A stretch of 35,647 nt of DNA from an archaeon (GTDB lineage Archaea > Thermoproteota > Nitrososphaeria > Nitrososphaerales > CADDZS01): NCBI GenBank assembly GCA_021806865.1, contig JAKAPU010000010.1, positions 1 through 35,647 of the forward strand. Direction: 5' to 3'. The position numbers and the translations under genes were made by a program. The notes below the pieces were generated by a model, which was not told the origin of the DNA, made no database searches, and saw only the letters and a list, made by a program, of their open reading frames with translations. Below, piece after piece: positions 8,298 through 15,986 of the stretch. Every line of letters starts with the position of its first letter. Positions within the stretch are counted from its first letter, which is position 1.

Positions 8298-9113
8298 ATG
8301 GAATGTCATTTTTGCGGTAGGGGTGTAGAGGGGCTTCCCTTTCGATGCAATTACTGCGGCAATTCGTTTTGCGGAGAGCACCGTCTTCCTGAGAATCACT
8401 CATGTCCGCGCGTGGGTGGTCCCATTCAGCCTGGATATGCAAAAATCAGCGCGCCTCGAAGCAAGCCCAAAATCTCACCATTCGGAGTACCTGTTGCACG
8501 ATCCACCCGGAGGAGATTTGGACTAAAGTACAGGGGATTGCTATCCAAGGTCGAGCAAAAGCATGTGCTGATGGCCACTCTCGTGATGGTACTGGTTGGC
8601 ATTTCGCTAAATCCCGGGTTGATTTTCGCGCAGCCGTGGATTCTACTCGTGCTGACCCCTGGGTTTGTATTATCTTTCCTTGGACACGAACTGGCGCACA
8701 AATTGCTGGCTCAAAGAAACGGCCTCTGGGCTGAATTCAGGACCACGATGTACGGTCTCTTGCTCACAGCCGCGAGCGCCGTTCTTCCCATCAAGTTTCT
8801 TGCTCCGGGACAGGTCAATATCCAGGGAGATGCTCGCAAAGACGTCATGGGTGCAATTGGACTAATCGGCCCGGGACTGAACATAGTTCTCGCCGCAGGC
8901 TTCATCGTTGCGTACAGGATTTCTCACTTGTTGATCGGCCTGGCAATGATACAGCTTGGGCAGTTTAATGCCTGGCTTGCGATAATCAATCTCATTCCAT
9001 TCGGATCTCTCGATGGAACACGTGTTTTCAACTGGGATAAAGCAAGATGGGGTATTGCAATGGCTGCTTCAGTCGTGGTCCTGATATTGTCTAGCTACCC
9101 ACAGCTTGTCTAG
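8298..9113 (+). CDS. AN1-type zinc finger fused to site-2-protease-like (M50) membrane metalloprotease
   Basis: The first 36 residues hold a complete AN1 zinc finger (C3, C6, C17, C20, C25, H28, H34, C36; spacing CX2C, CX2C, CX4CX2H, HXC). A basic linker follows, then about six membrane segments. HELAH (130-134) supplies the zinc ligands and catalytic Glu of an M50 protease, and [10 protein letters not shown] (231-240) is the second M50 motif with its Asp ligand. It is predicted to cleave membrane proteins within the bilayer, with the zinc finger on the cytosolic side recruiting substrate or a ubiquitin-like or nucleic-acid partner. The frame is open from GTG 8172, but ATG 8298 puts the start right at the zinc finger and is preferred. 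Its 3' end overlaps the thioredoxin-like gene by 23 bp. Confidence 0.85.
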   Translation: MECHFCGRGVEGLPFRCNYCGNSFCGEHRLPENHSCPRVGGPIQPGYAKISAPRSKPKISPFGVPVARSTRRRFGLKYRGLLSKVEQKHVLMATLVMVLVGISLNPGLIFAQPWILLVLTPGFVLSFLGHELAHKLLAQRNGLWAEFRTTMYGLLLTAASAVLPIKFLAPGQVNIQGDARKDVMGAIGLIGPGLNIVLAAGFIVAYRISHLLIGLAMIQLGQFNAWLAIINLIPFGSLDGTRVFNWDKARWGIAMAASVVVLILSSYPQLV

Positions 9114-9465
9114 ATGTTAATGCAGCCTGTAGCGCAGCCTCCAAATCGTCTTGGCGCAGTCCAGTGCCAATCCTTCCTTCTCGTCTCATGATCTCTTCCC
9201 CTCGACTGAACACCACTAGAGTGGGGACGAGATTTATCTTGTGAACATCCCATAGCGACTCGTCGGTATCATCAGTGTTAACGAGATGGATTTGTCCATC
9301 GTAGTCTGTTTTATGGCTGTGAATGAGCTGAATGAACCTTGAGCAATATCCGCACCAGTCGGCTGCAAAAAGCACGACTCTAGGTTCATTCGAATCCAGC
9401 AGCGCCGACAGATCATCCTTCCCAATCCAGTTTGAAATGTGCATCAATTTCAAAACTTCCTGCAT
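9091..9465 (-). CDS. Thioredoxin-family protein
   Basis: A 124-residue protein with a thioredoxin fold: [12 protein letters not shown] gives the redox motif WCGYC (C38, C41), and NLVPTLVVF supplies the conserved cis-proline after the central strand. There is no signal peptide, so it should be a cytosolic disulfide reductase or a redox partner. ATG 9465 is the longest start; Met8 (9444) is also possible. The last 23 bp overlap the convergent M50 gene. The inverted repeat TTTGAAAT-N8-ATTTCAAA spans the beginning of the coding region. Confidence 0.88.
   Translation of the reverse strand: MQEVLKLMHISNWIGKDDLSALLDSNEPRVVLFAADWCGYCSRFIQLIHSHKTDYDGQIHLVNTDDTDESLWDVHKINLVPTLVVFSRGEEIMRREGRIGTGLRQDDLEAALQAALTSRQAVGS
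9431..9454. repeat. Inverted repeat TTTGAAAT-N8-ATTTCAAA at the thioredoxin gene start
   Basis: Two perfect 8 bp arms (9431-9438 and 9447-9454) with an 8 nt spacer lie over the 5' end of the thioredoxin-like gene. The arms resemble the TTGAAATTTCAA palindrome at 26599. If translation starts at Met8 (9444) this would be an operator over the start; otherwise it is inside the coding region and may be chance. Confidence 0.3.
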
Positions 9466-9467
9466 GC

Positions 9468-9475
9468 TATAAAAA
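9468..9475 (+). promoter_or_regulatory. TATA box for the nitroreductase-methyltransferase operon
   Basis: TATAAAAA matches the archaeal TATA consensus well and precedes the ATG at 9549 by about 75 nt, giving a predicted leader of about 50 nt. It lies between the divergent thioredoxin-like gene and the fusion gene. Confidence 0.45.
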
Positions 9476-9548
9476 GGAGATCATTCAAAATCAAAGCCGC
9501 ACGCGTCACTTAGGAATTGTTAATTTCAGGGAACAGGGGTTCCATTTC

Positions 9549-10712
9549 ATGGAAGCGGGACAGTACCTTCGGCTTGAGACTACCGGAAGAACGAGTGGCA
9601 CTCCGCATCAGGTACTCCTGAGGTACATAGCAGCAAATGATGGAATCGTAGTATTCCCGCTGAATACCGGTAGTCAAGACTGGGTGAAGAACGTAAGCGA
9701 AAACCCAATGGTGAAAGTGTTCTCGGCAGCAGGAGAAAGCACGGGAACTGCGCAGATCAAGGAGATAACGGGTTTGGGTGACCCATTGCTTTCCATTTTC
9801 ACCAGAAAGTACGGAAGATTGACGGTGAATAGGTGGTACAAGGGACAACGTCTTTACGTACAGGTATCCATCTCAAAGAAGCTTGGTGCCCTAAATTACG
9901 ATGAATTGGTTTACGGGGATCTGGAGGCTGCTTTTGACTCAGTCGCAGATAGTTACGACAGGCATATCTTTGGGAATCCAATCAACACATGGCTCAGAAA
10001 TGTCTCCATCGGAGTTATGAAAACCATATTTCGGCCAGGAAGCACGGTGCTTGAGATAGGCTGCGGGACAGGCACAGAAACGTTGAGTCTTGCCAATGCT
10101 GGAATACGGGTGGTTGCGTGTGACATTTCGCAGAAGATGTTGGACGTTCTAACAGAGAAGGCGAGATCTGCGGGCCTATCTGAAGCCGTTGTTCCAGTGC
10201 ATTGCAAACCAATCGAACTTGTTTCCAAGATGCACATTCTGGGCATATCGAGCCTAGATGGCGCATATTCGACTTATGGCACTGTGAATACAGAGCCGAA
10301 TCTCGATGTGATGATAAGATCGATACATTCGATCTTGAAGGAGGATGCTCCACTCATTCTCGGAGTCTGGAATAAGTACTGTCTCTATGAAATGATGGGA
10401 TACACTCTCAAGCTCAACCCGGGAATGGCCTTTGCCAGAATGAAAAATCCGGTTCCTTTAGGCAAATCAAGATTCTGTGTGGCGACAAATGCATTTTCAG
10501 TTGGTGAGTTGCGCATGCTTTTGCAACCCTGGTTCAGGATAGACAACGTGTTAGGTGTAGTCGTTACCTTACCGCCATCTAACCTCACGAAGTATCTTCC
10601 CAACGGACGTCTTCTCGATTTTATGAAACGACTAGATCTCATCTTGGGGAGGACATTCCCCGGAAATAGGGTTGGTGATCATTTTCTTGCATTGTGTAGA
10701 AGGGCGTCTTGA
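9549..10712 (+). CDS. Fusion: deazaflavin-dependent nitroreductase-like domain plus SAM methyltransferase
   Basis: Two domains in one 387-residue chain. Residues 1-112 match the nitroreductase/FDOR family (F420 or flavin-binding split barrel): LETTGRTSGTPHQVLLRYI, then SQDWVKNVSENPMVKV. Residues 125-387 are a class I methyltransferase: FDSVADSYDRH, motif I VLEIGCGTG (167-175), acidic motif II ACDIS (D192) and SLDGAYSTYGTVN. Thaumarchaeota make F420, so an F420 reductase coupled to methylation is possible, but substrate is unknown. The frame is open from 9432, yet that stretch has no family similarity and overlaps the thioredoxin gene, so ATG 9549 is chosen. A glycosyltransferase starts 4 bp after the stop, which suggests one operon modifying a lipid or glycan. 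Confidence 0.85.
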   Translation: MEAGQYLRLETTGRTSGTPHQVLLRYIAANDGIVVFPLNTGSQDWVKNVSENPMVKVFSAAGESTGTAQIKEITGLGDPLLSIFTRKYGRLTVNRWYKGQRLYVQVSISKKLGALNYDELVYGDLEAAFDSVADSYDRHIFGNPINTWLRNVSIGVMKTIFRPGSTVLEIGCGTGTETLSLANAGIRVVACDISQKMLDVLTEKARSAGLSEAVVPVHCKPIELVSKMHILGISSLDGAYSTYGTVNTEPNLDVMIRSIHSILKEDAPLILGVWNKYCLYEMMGYTLKLNPGMAFARMKNPVPLGKSRFCVATNAFSVGELRMLLQPWFRIDNVLGVVVTLPPSNLTKYLPNGRLLDFMKRLDLILGRTFPGNRVGDHFLALCRRAS

Positions 10713-10716
10713 GACA

Positions 10717-11448
10717 ATGATCAAAGATTTCACCTTCTGCGTTTGCACATATAATTCTCAAAAAACCATTTACTCTTGCCTGTCAAGTATACGACGGAGC
10801 TATCCTGCTGCTGAAATTCTCGTCGTAGATCACTTTAGCAACGATGACACAACTGGAATCGCGAGAAGTTTCGGCTGCCGAATAGAAAGTGAAGGTATCG
10901 GGCTGGGATTTGCAAGACAACGTTGCCTCGATCTTTCGAATACAGAATACATTGTGTTCATCGACAGTGACGTTGAGATCCTGGACTCGGCTTTTCTGAA
11001 CAGAGCCGAGAAAGCATTCCAGTCGAAACAGAACGGGGCAGTTGTAGGGCTTGCATTAGGGCATAGATTTTCATATGGTCTCCCAGCAAGCTTGCTTGTA
11101 ATAAGAAAATCAGATTTTGAAGGGAGGTTGATACCGAACTATATTGATGCGAGGGAGACATACTTTCTTCAAAGAAGGTTAGACGAGTTGCAGCTCAAAA
11201 CCCAATATGTCTACAACGCAATGAGGCACAATTCCCAGTATCGCGAGTACAAGCCCGAGTGGGAGGGCTCAAACACTCGATTGCTCCCGACCGGTGCAGT
11301 AGGCGAGCTTCTTTTTGCTTCCAAAGTCATGGTTCTTCTGACCTTGAACAGCAGGAGCATGAAGAACGTTCTGTACTTGCCAATATTCTTCTTAAAGTTC
11401 TTCCGTGGCTTTGCGAATCCCGGGCCTTGGATCAGGCTTAAGCGCTAG
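10717..11448 (+). CDS. Family 2 glycosyltransferase
   Basis: A 243-residue GT-A enzyme. FTFCVCTYNSQKTIYSCLSSI starts the nucleotide-binding fold, VVDHFSNDDT follows, and the metal-binding DSD lies at 83-85 (IVFIDSDVEI). The C-terminal part is short, with weakly hydrophobic helices (LLFASKVMVLL and LPIFFLKFF) suggesting peripheral membrane attachment. It would transfer a sugar from a nucleotide or dolichyl donor; acceptor is unknown. ATG 10717 lies 4 bp after the fusion gene stop, so the two are probably cotranscribed. The frame is open from 10672, but that part lies inside the previous gene. Confidence 0.88.
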   Translation: MIKDFTFCVCTYNSQKTIYSCLSSIRRSYPAAEILVVDHFSNDDTTGIARSFGCRIESEGIGLGFARQRCLDLSNTEYIVFIDSDVEILDSAFLNRAEKAFQSKQNGAVVGLALGHRFSYGLPASLLVIRKSDFEGRLIPNYIDARETYFLQRRLDELQLKTQYVYNAMRHNSQYREYKPEWEGSNTRLLPTGAVGELLFASKVMVLLTLNSRSMKNVLYLPIFFLKFFRGFANPGPWIRLKR

Positions 11449-11451
11449 GCG

Positions 11452-11775
11452 GTGGCTGGCATTAGCAGATTCATCAACGAGATGACTCCTTTCAAAATAC
11501 TAGTGGATGGAAACGGAGTCCTCTTATCTTTGACCACGAAGAAAAGAGCCTACTTCCTATTCGTATCAACGATGCTCGTGGGACTACGAGTAGCGCCAAC
11601 TACTGACCCATATCCAGGTATAGTCGAGGTATGTGGATATGACATTGCTACAATTGTCAGACACTGGCGAAAATTGGCGAACCTTAAACTTCCACTACCG
11701 AAGAATAGCTATTCCAATCAAGAATTCTTGGGCATTGCTCTTCGCGAAACCTCAGGGTCGTCTTCAGATTGTTAG
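11452..11775 (+). CDS. Small protein of unknown function following the glycosyltransferase
   Basis: A 107-residue frame starting at GTG 3 bp after the glycosyltransferase stop. I recognise no family. It has one moderately hydrophobic stretch (YFLFVSTMLVGLRVA) and no clear motif. The tight spacing and a frame open to a proper stop favour a real third gene of the operon, but it could also be the decayed end of a longer protein. A small stem CAGCAA-N6-TTGCTG at 11799-11816 follows the stop. Confidence 0.45.
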   Translation: MAGISRFINEMTPFKILVDGNGVLLSLTTKKRAYFLFVSTMLVGLRVAPTTDPYPGIVEVCGYDIATIVRHWRKLANLKLPLPKNSYSNQEFLGIALRETSGSSSDC

Positions 11776-11887
11776 GTAATGATTATATCCGAAAAATTCA
11801 GCAACGTAGATTGCTGCCAGTTTATCAAACAACCTTATAGACAGCACTTGGGAACGTTTGTTCGACTGCTGCGAGTTGGAGTACTAA

Positions 11888-12238
11888 TTGAGCAAATCTG
11901 CTGACGATTCGAATATGATGCAGTCAATCAGTGTGCAAGAATCGCAAAGACAGTTCTTTGGATTAAGACTGGTGATGGTTGACATAATTCTTGGAGCTCT
12001 TGCTTTGATAGCTGGATACCTACAATACGTCGTTTATCCCTCAATAATTAGCAACGACTTTGGAGAGACCGGCCTCAGCCTGAAGCTCTCATTTCTGACA
12101 TTCCGGTACTACGCGAGTCGCTGTGACGGAGGATATTGTCCCCGCCTAGCGGGTGTGCCAGCCTTCGATTTTTTCCAACTGTTTGTGTATTTGCTGATAT
12201 TGTACACAACCATCAGGTTTATCCAGACAAGGCGATAG
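11888..12238 (+). CDS. Small membrane protein of unknown function
   Basis: A 116-residue protein with two clear membrane helices: residues about 29-52 (VDIILGALALIAGYLQYVVY) and 93-110 (FFQLFVYLLILYTTIRFI). The loop between them carries two Cys (RCDGGYC). TTG at 11888 is the longest start and ATG 11915 the alternative. A TATA-like CCTTATAGA near 11831-11839 would give a start near 11860. No family is recognised. Confidence 0.6.
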   Translation: MSKSADDSNMMQSISVQESQRQFFGLRLVMVDIILGALALIAGYLQYVVYPSIISNDFGETGLSLKLSFLTFRYYASRCDGGYCPRLAGVPAFDFFQLFVYLLILYTTIRFIQTRR

Positions 12239-12293
12239 CTGATTCAAGTTCAGCAAAGCTATGTACTCCAGGTTTGAATTTCTCCAGGCTATG

Positions 12294-12300
12294 TTAATAA
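12294..12300 (+). promoter_or_regulatory. TATA-like element for the gene at 12324
   Basis: TTAATAA centred about 27 nt before ATG 12324 fits a leaderless archaeal transcript, and it decides the start: the longer frame from 12261 would begin upstream of the promoter. Confidence 0.4.
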
Positions 12301-12323
12301 GAGGCAGTCGTCGGAATCAAGAC

Positions 12324-12689
12324 ATGCCTGAAGCAGACAAGTCTCCAGAACGCAAGGTGCAGCTACTAACAAAAGAGTGCACTGTGGAAGGTCGCCAATT
12401 TGTGATAACGCTTCTTCCCTTCCCCAATGGATGCTTTGTCAGCATATCTGAAGACGAGAAACAGAGGCTCGGTTCAATCACGTTGTCCGTGAGATCGGCT
12501 GGACACGCAATTTCATCTCCGTTGATACCGGAGAGCAAAGGCAGTCTATTTGCAAGCATGGTTGGTGAAATGCTTGCGGAAGGGCTTGGAGGGATGGCCG
12601 TCACTTCCATGTACCTACGCTCAGAAATTGGAGCGTCGTGCATGAAAACACTGATAAGCGAAGTTCGGAAATTACTGGAAACGGGTTGA
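12324..12689 (+). CDS. Small protein of unknown function upstream of the mevalonate-pathway genes
   Basis: A 121-residue soluble protein with alternating beta strands and a C-terminal helix (CMKTLISEVRKLLE). The strand-rich segment QFVITLLPFPNGCFVSISEDEKQRLGSI followed by a small-residue-rich helix (FASMVGEMLAEGLGGMAV) recalls the small proteasome-assembly-chaperone fold, but I cannot support that by motif. The stop is 10 bp before the UbiD-family gene, so it is probably the first gene of that operon. The start is chosen from the TATA-like element at 12294. Confidence 0.6.
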   Translation: MPEADKSPERKVQLLTKECTVEGRQFVITLLPFPNGCFVSISEDEKQRLGSITLSVRSAGHAISSPLIPESKGSLFASMVGEMLAEGLGGMAVTSMYLRSEIGASCMKTLISEVRKLLETG

Positions 12690-12698
12690 TGCTCTAGT

Positions 12699-14051
12699 TT
12701 GAAGGGATATGTGGACACCCTCCAAGCTCAGGGCTCTCTTTTGACAGTCGAAGAAAGCCTCTCCCCACAACTCGAGATCTCTTCGATACTCGCTGTCCTT
12801 CAGGAAAGGCCGATTCTATTCAAAAACGTCTCCGGTTCTTCAATCCGGCTTGCGGGAAATCTCTACTCCACGAAGGAATTGATAGAACTTGGGCTTGGCG
12901 TCACAAAGGGGAATCTACTCCAGACACTTCAAGAATCGATGCAGAGTCCGGCTCAGTCCAAGGGCCGCATTTCCTCTTTCAAGAGCTCAGAGTGGGATTT
13001 CAATGAGCCAGCTGATTTGAGCAAACTTCCGATTCTCAAACACTTTGACCGAGAAGCAGGACGATATCTGACTGCTGGCATTGTTTCAGCCAGGTTTCCT
13101 GGCTCGGAGGAGGAAAACCTCTCTTTTCACCGGATGCTAGTTCTGTCAAAAAACAAAGTTGCGGCAAGAATAGTTCCGCGCCATTTAAATCAAATTGCGA
13201 AGGACAGTGGAGGGAAGGTGCCGATCAGCGTAACCATTGGACCACCACCTGCAGTCTTTGTGGCGGCTGCTTTGCAGATCCAATTTGGTGCAAGTGAATA
13301 CAGAATCGCAAACAAGCTTACAGGTGGAAGTCTAGAACTCACCGAATCCGAGTTGACCGGGACTTGTGTACCGTTGGATTCTGAAATTGTCCTTGAAGGA
13401 ATATTGGACTACAATGAACTAACAGATGAAGGACCTTTTGTCGATCTCACGGGTACATATGATGAAGTGCGCAAACAGCCAGTGATCACATTCCAAAGAA
13501 TGCACTATCGGGAGGATTCAATCTATCAGGCAGTTGTCGCGAGCACCAGAGAACATGCAATGTTCATGGGGCTTCCTCAAGAGCTAAGAATTATCGATGT
13601 GCTCTCAAAGTCGATCCCTAAGGTGCGAGGGATCAACCTGACTCCTGCTGGCGGAGGTTACTTCCATTGCATCGCAAGCATCGAAAAATCCAACGATGGT
13701 GACGGCAAGACTGCAATTTTGGATTGCTTTGCAGCGTCCCACCCATTGAAGCTTGTGATAGTTGTCGACAGCGACGTAGATCCATTCGACGCCGGTGAGG
13801 TTGAGTGGGCTCTTACTACGCGCTTTCAAGCGGATAAGGGGCTGATTGTAATCAATGGAGCAAAGGGATCGAGCCTTGACCCTTCAAGTGGAAAGCTAGC
13901 GGTGACAAGCAAGTTGGGTCTTGACGCGACATTGCCTGTCAAGGAAGATCGTTCAAAGTACTCGAGAGCTTCTATTTCGAGCTCTCCATTGGCAAAGTCC
14001 ATTCTTGCTTCGTTGAAGGAAAAATCTCAAAGAAAAATATCAGTTTCTTGA
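12699..14051 (+). CDS. UbiD-family decarboxylase, probable trans-anhydromevalonate 5-phosphate decarboxylase
   Basis: A 450-residue UbiD-type enzyme, which needs prenylated FMN made by a UbiX protein (not in this window). Family features are FHRMLVLSKNKVAARIVPRHL, the prFMN/catalytic ExxxE in SEIVLEG (E229, E233), the EGPFVDLTGTYD segment and the C-terminal DVDPFDAGEVEWALTTRFQ. Because the next two genes encode both aconitase-X subunits, it most likely decarboxylates trans-anhydromevalonate 5-phosphate to isopentenyl phosphate in the archaeal modified mevalonate pathway. The start is TTG (LKGYVDTLQAQG aligns with normal UbiD N-termini); GTG 12711 is an alternative. The stop overlaps the next start as TTGA. 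Confidence 0.9.
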   Translation: MKGYVDTLQAQGSLLTVEESLSPQLEISSILAVLQERPILFKNVSGSSIRLAGNLYSTKELIELGLGVTKGNLLQTLQESMQSPAQSKGRISSFKSSEWDFNEPADLSKLPILKHFDREAGRYLTAGIVSARFPGSEEENLSFHRMLVLSKNKVAARIVPRHLNQIAKDSGGKVPISVTIGPPPAVFVAAALQIQFGASEYRIANKLTGGSLELTESELTGTCVPLDSEIVLEGILDYNELTDEGPFVDLTGTYDEVRKQPVITFQRMHYREDSIYQAVVASTREHAMFMGLPQELRIIDVLSKSIPKVRGINLTPAGGGYFHCIASIEKSNDGDGKTAILDCFAASHPLKLVIVVDSDVDPFDAGEVEWALTTRFQADKGLIVINGAKGSSLDPSSGKLAVTSKLGLDATLPVKEDRSKYSRASISSSPLAKSILASLKEKSQRKISVS

Positions 14052-15253
14052 AAAGGACTCAAGAGTGCAAGACATTGTATCTGACAAACAACGAAGAGAA
14101 GGCTCTTGCCGGAGAGAGAGGCGAGGCTTTGGAGATTGCATACCGTGTTTTGGTGGCGCTGGGTAAGCTCACGAACGCGAAGAGACTGATCCCAATAGAA
14201 TGGGCACACGTTTCTGGAGTATCGTATCTTACGATTGGAGACTACGGTCTCGAGTTTCTCAAGAAGATTAGCTCTGTCAGAGGAACAAAATTCAAAGTGT
14301 TCACCACTGTCAATCCATGTGGAATGGACATTGAGAAATGGGATGAACTTGAGATACCTGCAGACTACGCGGAAAAGCAGCTGAAGATAATATCATACTA
14401 TGAAAAGCTCGGAATAGCAAACTCATTCACGTGCGTTCCCTTCCAGTCGTACAAAGTGCCAAAGAGAGGCACGGCCGTAGCTTGGGCAGAGTCTTCGGCC
14501 GCAATCTACGCCAATTCAATACTCGGTCTGCACACAAACAGAGAGAGTGCCGTGAGCGCACTCGCTGCTGCTCTAACTGGCAAGACGGTTCTCTCAGATT
14601 TGCACTTGCCTTACAATCGCAAACCGAGTAAGAATATCAGGATCGCAATGCGAAAAAAAGATGGGCTGAACGGGTCTGTCGATTTCGGTGTGCTCGGATA
14701 CTTCGCAGGACGAGAGGTGCCGGGCGTCATCGGTTTTCAAGGACTGAAGCCAAAGATATCGATGGCTGAAGCAAAAGCACTCTGTGCCGCAATAGGGACT
14801 ATGGGTAGCTCTGGTATGTTTGTGAACAATTCAAAGGAACGAGTGGAAACGATCGATTTCACCGAATTCGAATATGAAAAGACGATCAGCGACATTTCGG
14901 ATTCGAGCGAGGGTGACTTGATTGTGTTTGGATGTCCTCAAATGACAATTGAGGAACTGTATGACCTTAGCAAGTCTTTAGCCGGTAAAAAGCTAAAGAA
15001 AAGATGTGTTGTCTTTTGCTCTTCAAAGATTTACGATACTGCAAGAACAAGAGGGTACGCGCAGGTGATTGAAGCGGCGGGCGCAACTTTTGTGAGAGAC
15101 GCATGCGCAGACTTTACTCCTCTGATTTCAGCGTTGCACGCAGAGTCCGTTGAGACCGATTCGTGCAAAGGCGCGCATTACATGAAGAAGGTACATGGCG
15201 TGAAGATTGCGCTGAAGGATACTAGAACAATTCTGGAAGAGAATGCAATTTGA
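14048..15253 (+). CDS. Phosphomevalonate dehydratase large subunit (aconitase X catalytic domain)
   Basis: A 401-residue aconitase-X protein (formerly DUF521). It dehydrates (R)-5-phosphomevalonate to trans-anhydromevalonate 5-phosphate using a 4Fe-4S cluster. Likely cluster cysteines by family position are C129 (NSFTCVPF), C296 (VFGCPQ) and C353 (RDACADF); DSCKGAHY (C373) and VNPCGMD (C91) are also conserved in type. The start is TTG at 14048, sharing TTGA with the decarboxylase stop, and its own stop shares TTGA with the small subunit. The order decarboxylase, large, small is what the archaeal pathway would need from one transcript. Confidence 0.92.
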   Translation: MKRTQECKTLYLTNNEEKALAGERGEALEIAYRVLVALGKLTNAKRLIPIEWAHVSGVSYLTIGDYGLEFLKKISSVRGTKFKVFTTVNPCGMDIEKWDELEIPADYAEKQLKIISYYEKLGIANSFTCVPFQSYKVPKRGTAVAWAESSAAIYANSILGLHTNRESAVSALAAALTGKTVLSDLHLPYNRKPSKNIRIAMRKKDGLNGSVDFGVLGYFAGREVPGVIGFQGLKPKISMAEAKALCAAIGTMGSSGMFVNNSKERVETIDFTEFEYEKTISDISDSSEGDLIVFGCPQMTIEELYDLSKSLAGKKLKKRCVVFCSSKIYDTARTRGYAQVIEAAGATFVRDACADFTPLISALHAESVETDSCKGAHYMKKVHGVKIALKDTRTILEENAI

Positions 15254-15645
15254 AAGTACTCAAGGCACGCTCCATAGTGGATGGCGAAACAAAGGGGGAA
15301 ATACTGTACTCTTCAAAGCCAATTGCGTTTTTGCAGGGTGTCGATCCTGAGACCGGCATGGTCAGCGATCCCAAACATGAGCTATACGGGAAGCCATTTG
15401 CAGGAAAGATACTTGCGTTCCCAAATACTGTTGGAAGCTCCGTAGGAGCCTACGTAATCTACAGAATGAAGAAAAATAGAAAGGCTCCGAAGGCGATCAT
15501 CAACCAGCGCGCAGACATAATTACCGCATCAGGTTGCGCAATTGCCGGGATTCCTCTATTCGATCTCGTTGAAGGAGATATCAGCGAGCTCAAGGACAAG
15601 AAAGTGAGTTTGTCCGGAAAGAGCTCAGAGGTAAGACTGTCATGA
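15250..15645 (+). CDS. Phosphomevalonate dehydratase small subunit (aconitase X swivel domain)
   Basis: A 131-residue swivel domain (formerly DUF126) that completes the active site of the large subunit. PNTVGSSVGAYVIY (59-71) carries the serine pair S63-S64 corresponding to the catalytic serine of the family, and SGCAIAGIPLFD is the typical C-terminal strand and helix. The start is TTG, overlapping the previous stop by 4 bp; the stop in turn overlaps the next ATG by 4 bp. Translational coupling should keep subunits stoichiometric. Confidence 0.92.
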   Translation: MKVLKARSIVDGETKGEILYSSKPIAFLQGVDPETGMVSDPKHELYGKPFAGKILAFPNTVGSSVGAYVIYRMKKNRKAPKAIINQRADIITASGCAIAGIPLFDLVEGDISELKDKKVSLSGKSSEVRLS

Positions 15646-15950
15646 ACGAAGATTCCAGTCGACGCAGAACCTCTCGAAAACCTCCATCACGCAGGTCGAT
15701 AATTACCTTCTTCGTGGTGGGCGGAATATTGCTGGTGTTTCCTCTGGCGTTGGTTGTCACTACAAATCCAATGTGTGGCGCAGATTCATCTACGCTTTGC
15801 TCTACACCGGCATACAAGTTCGGTCTTTCCTTCTTTCCGTACCTAATGTTGGCCGGAGGATTGATCATAGGGTACAACATGAAGCGGGTCTCTGACTCTC
15901 TAAAGCCTCTTGAGAGTGCTCCAGATACAGGAGTAGAATCTGAGAGCTGA
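15642..15950 (+). CDS. Small two-helix membrane protein, mevalonate operon
   Basis: A 102-residue protein with a basic N-terminus (SSRRRTSRKPPSRRS), a membrane helix at about 20-40 (IITFFVVGGILLVFPLALVV), a short extracytoplasmic loop with two Cys (MCGADSSTLC) and a second helix at about 62-80. By the positive-inside rule both ends are cytosolic. The ATGA overlap with the dehydratase small subunit shows that it belongs to that operon. Function is unknown. Confidence 0.65.
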   Translation: MNEDSSRRRTSRKPPSRRSIITFFVVGGILLVFPLALVVTTNPMCGADSSTLCSTPAYKFGLSFFPYLMLAGGLIIGYNMKRVSDSLKPLESAPDTGVESES

Positions 15951-15986
15951 GACGCTTTGGTTAACCGATGCGAGGTTGCATAGGGC

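Noticed and set aside
9432..9548. N-terminal extension of the nitroreductase-methyltransferase fusion
   Set aside because: It overlaps the thioredoxin gene and the TATA box at 9468, and has no family similarity.
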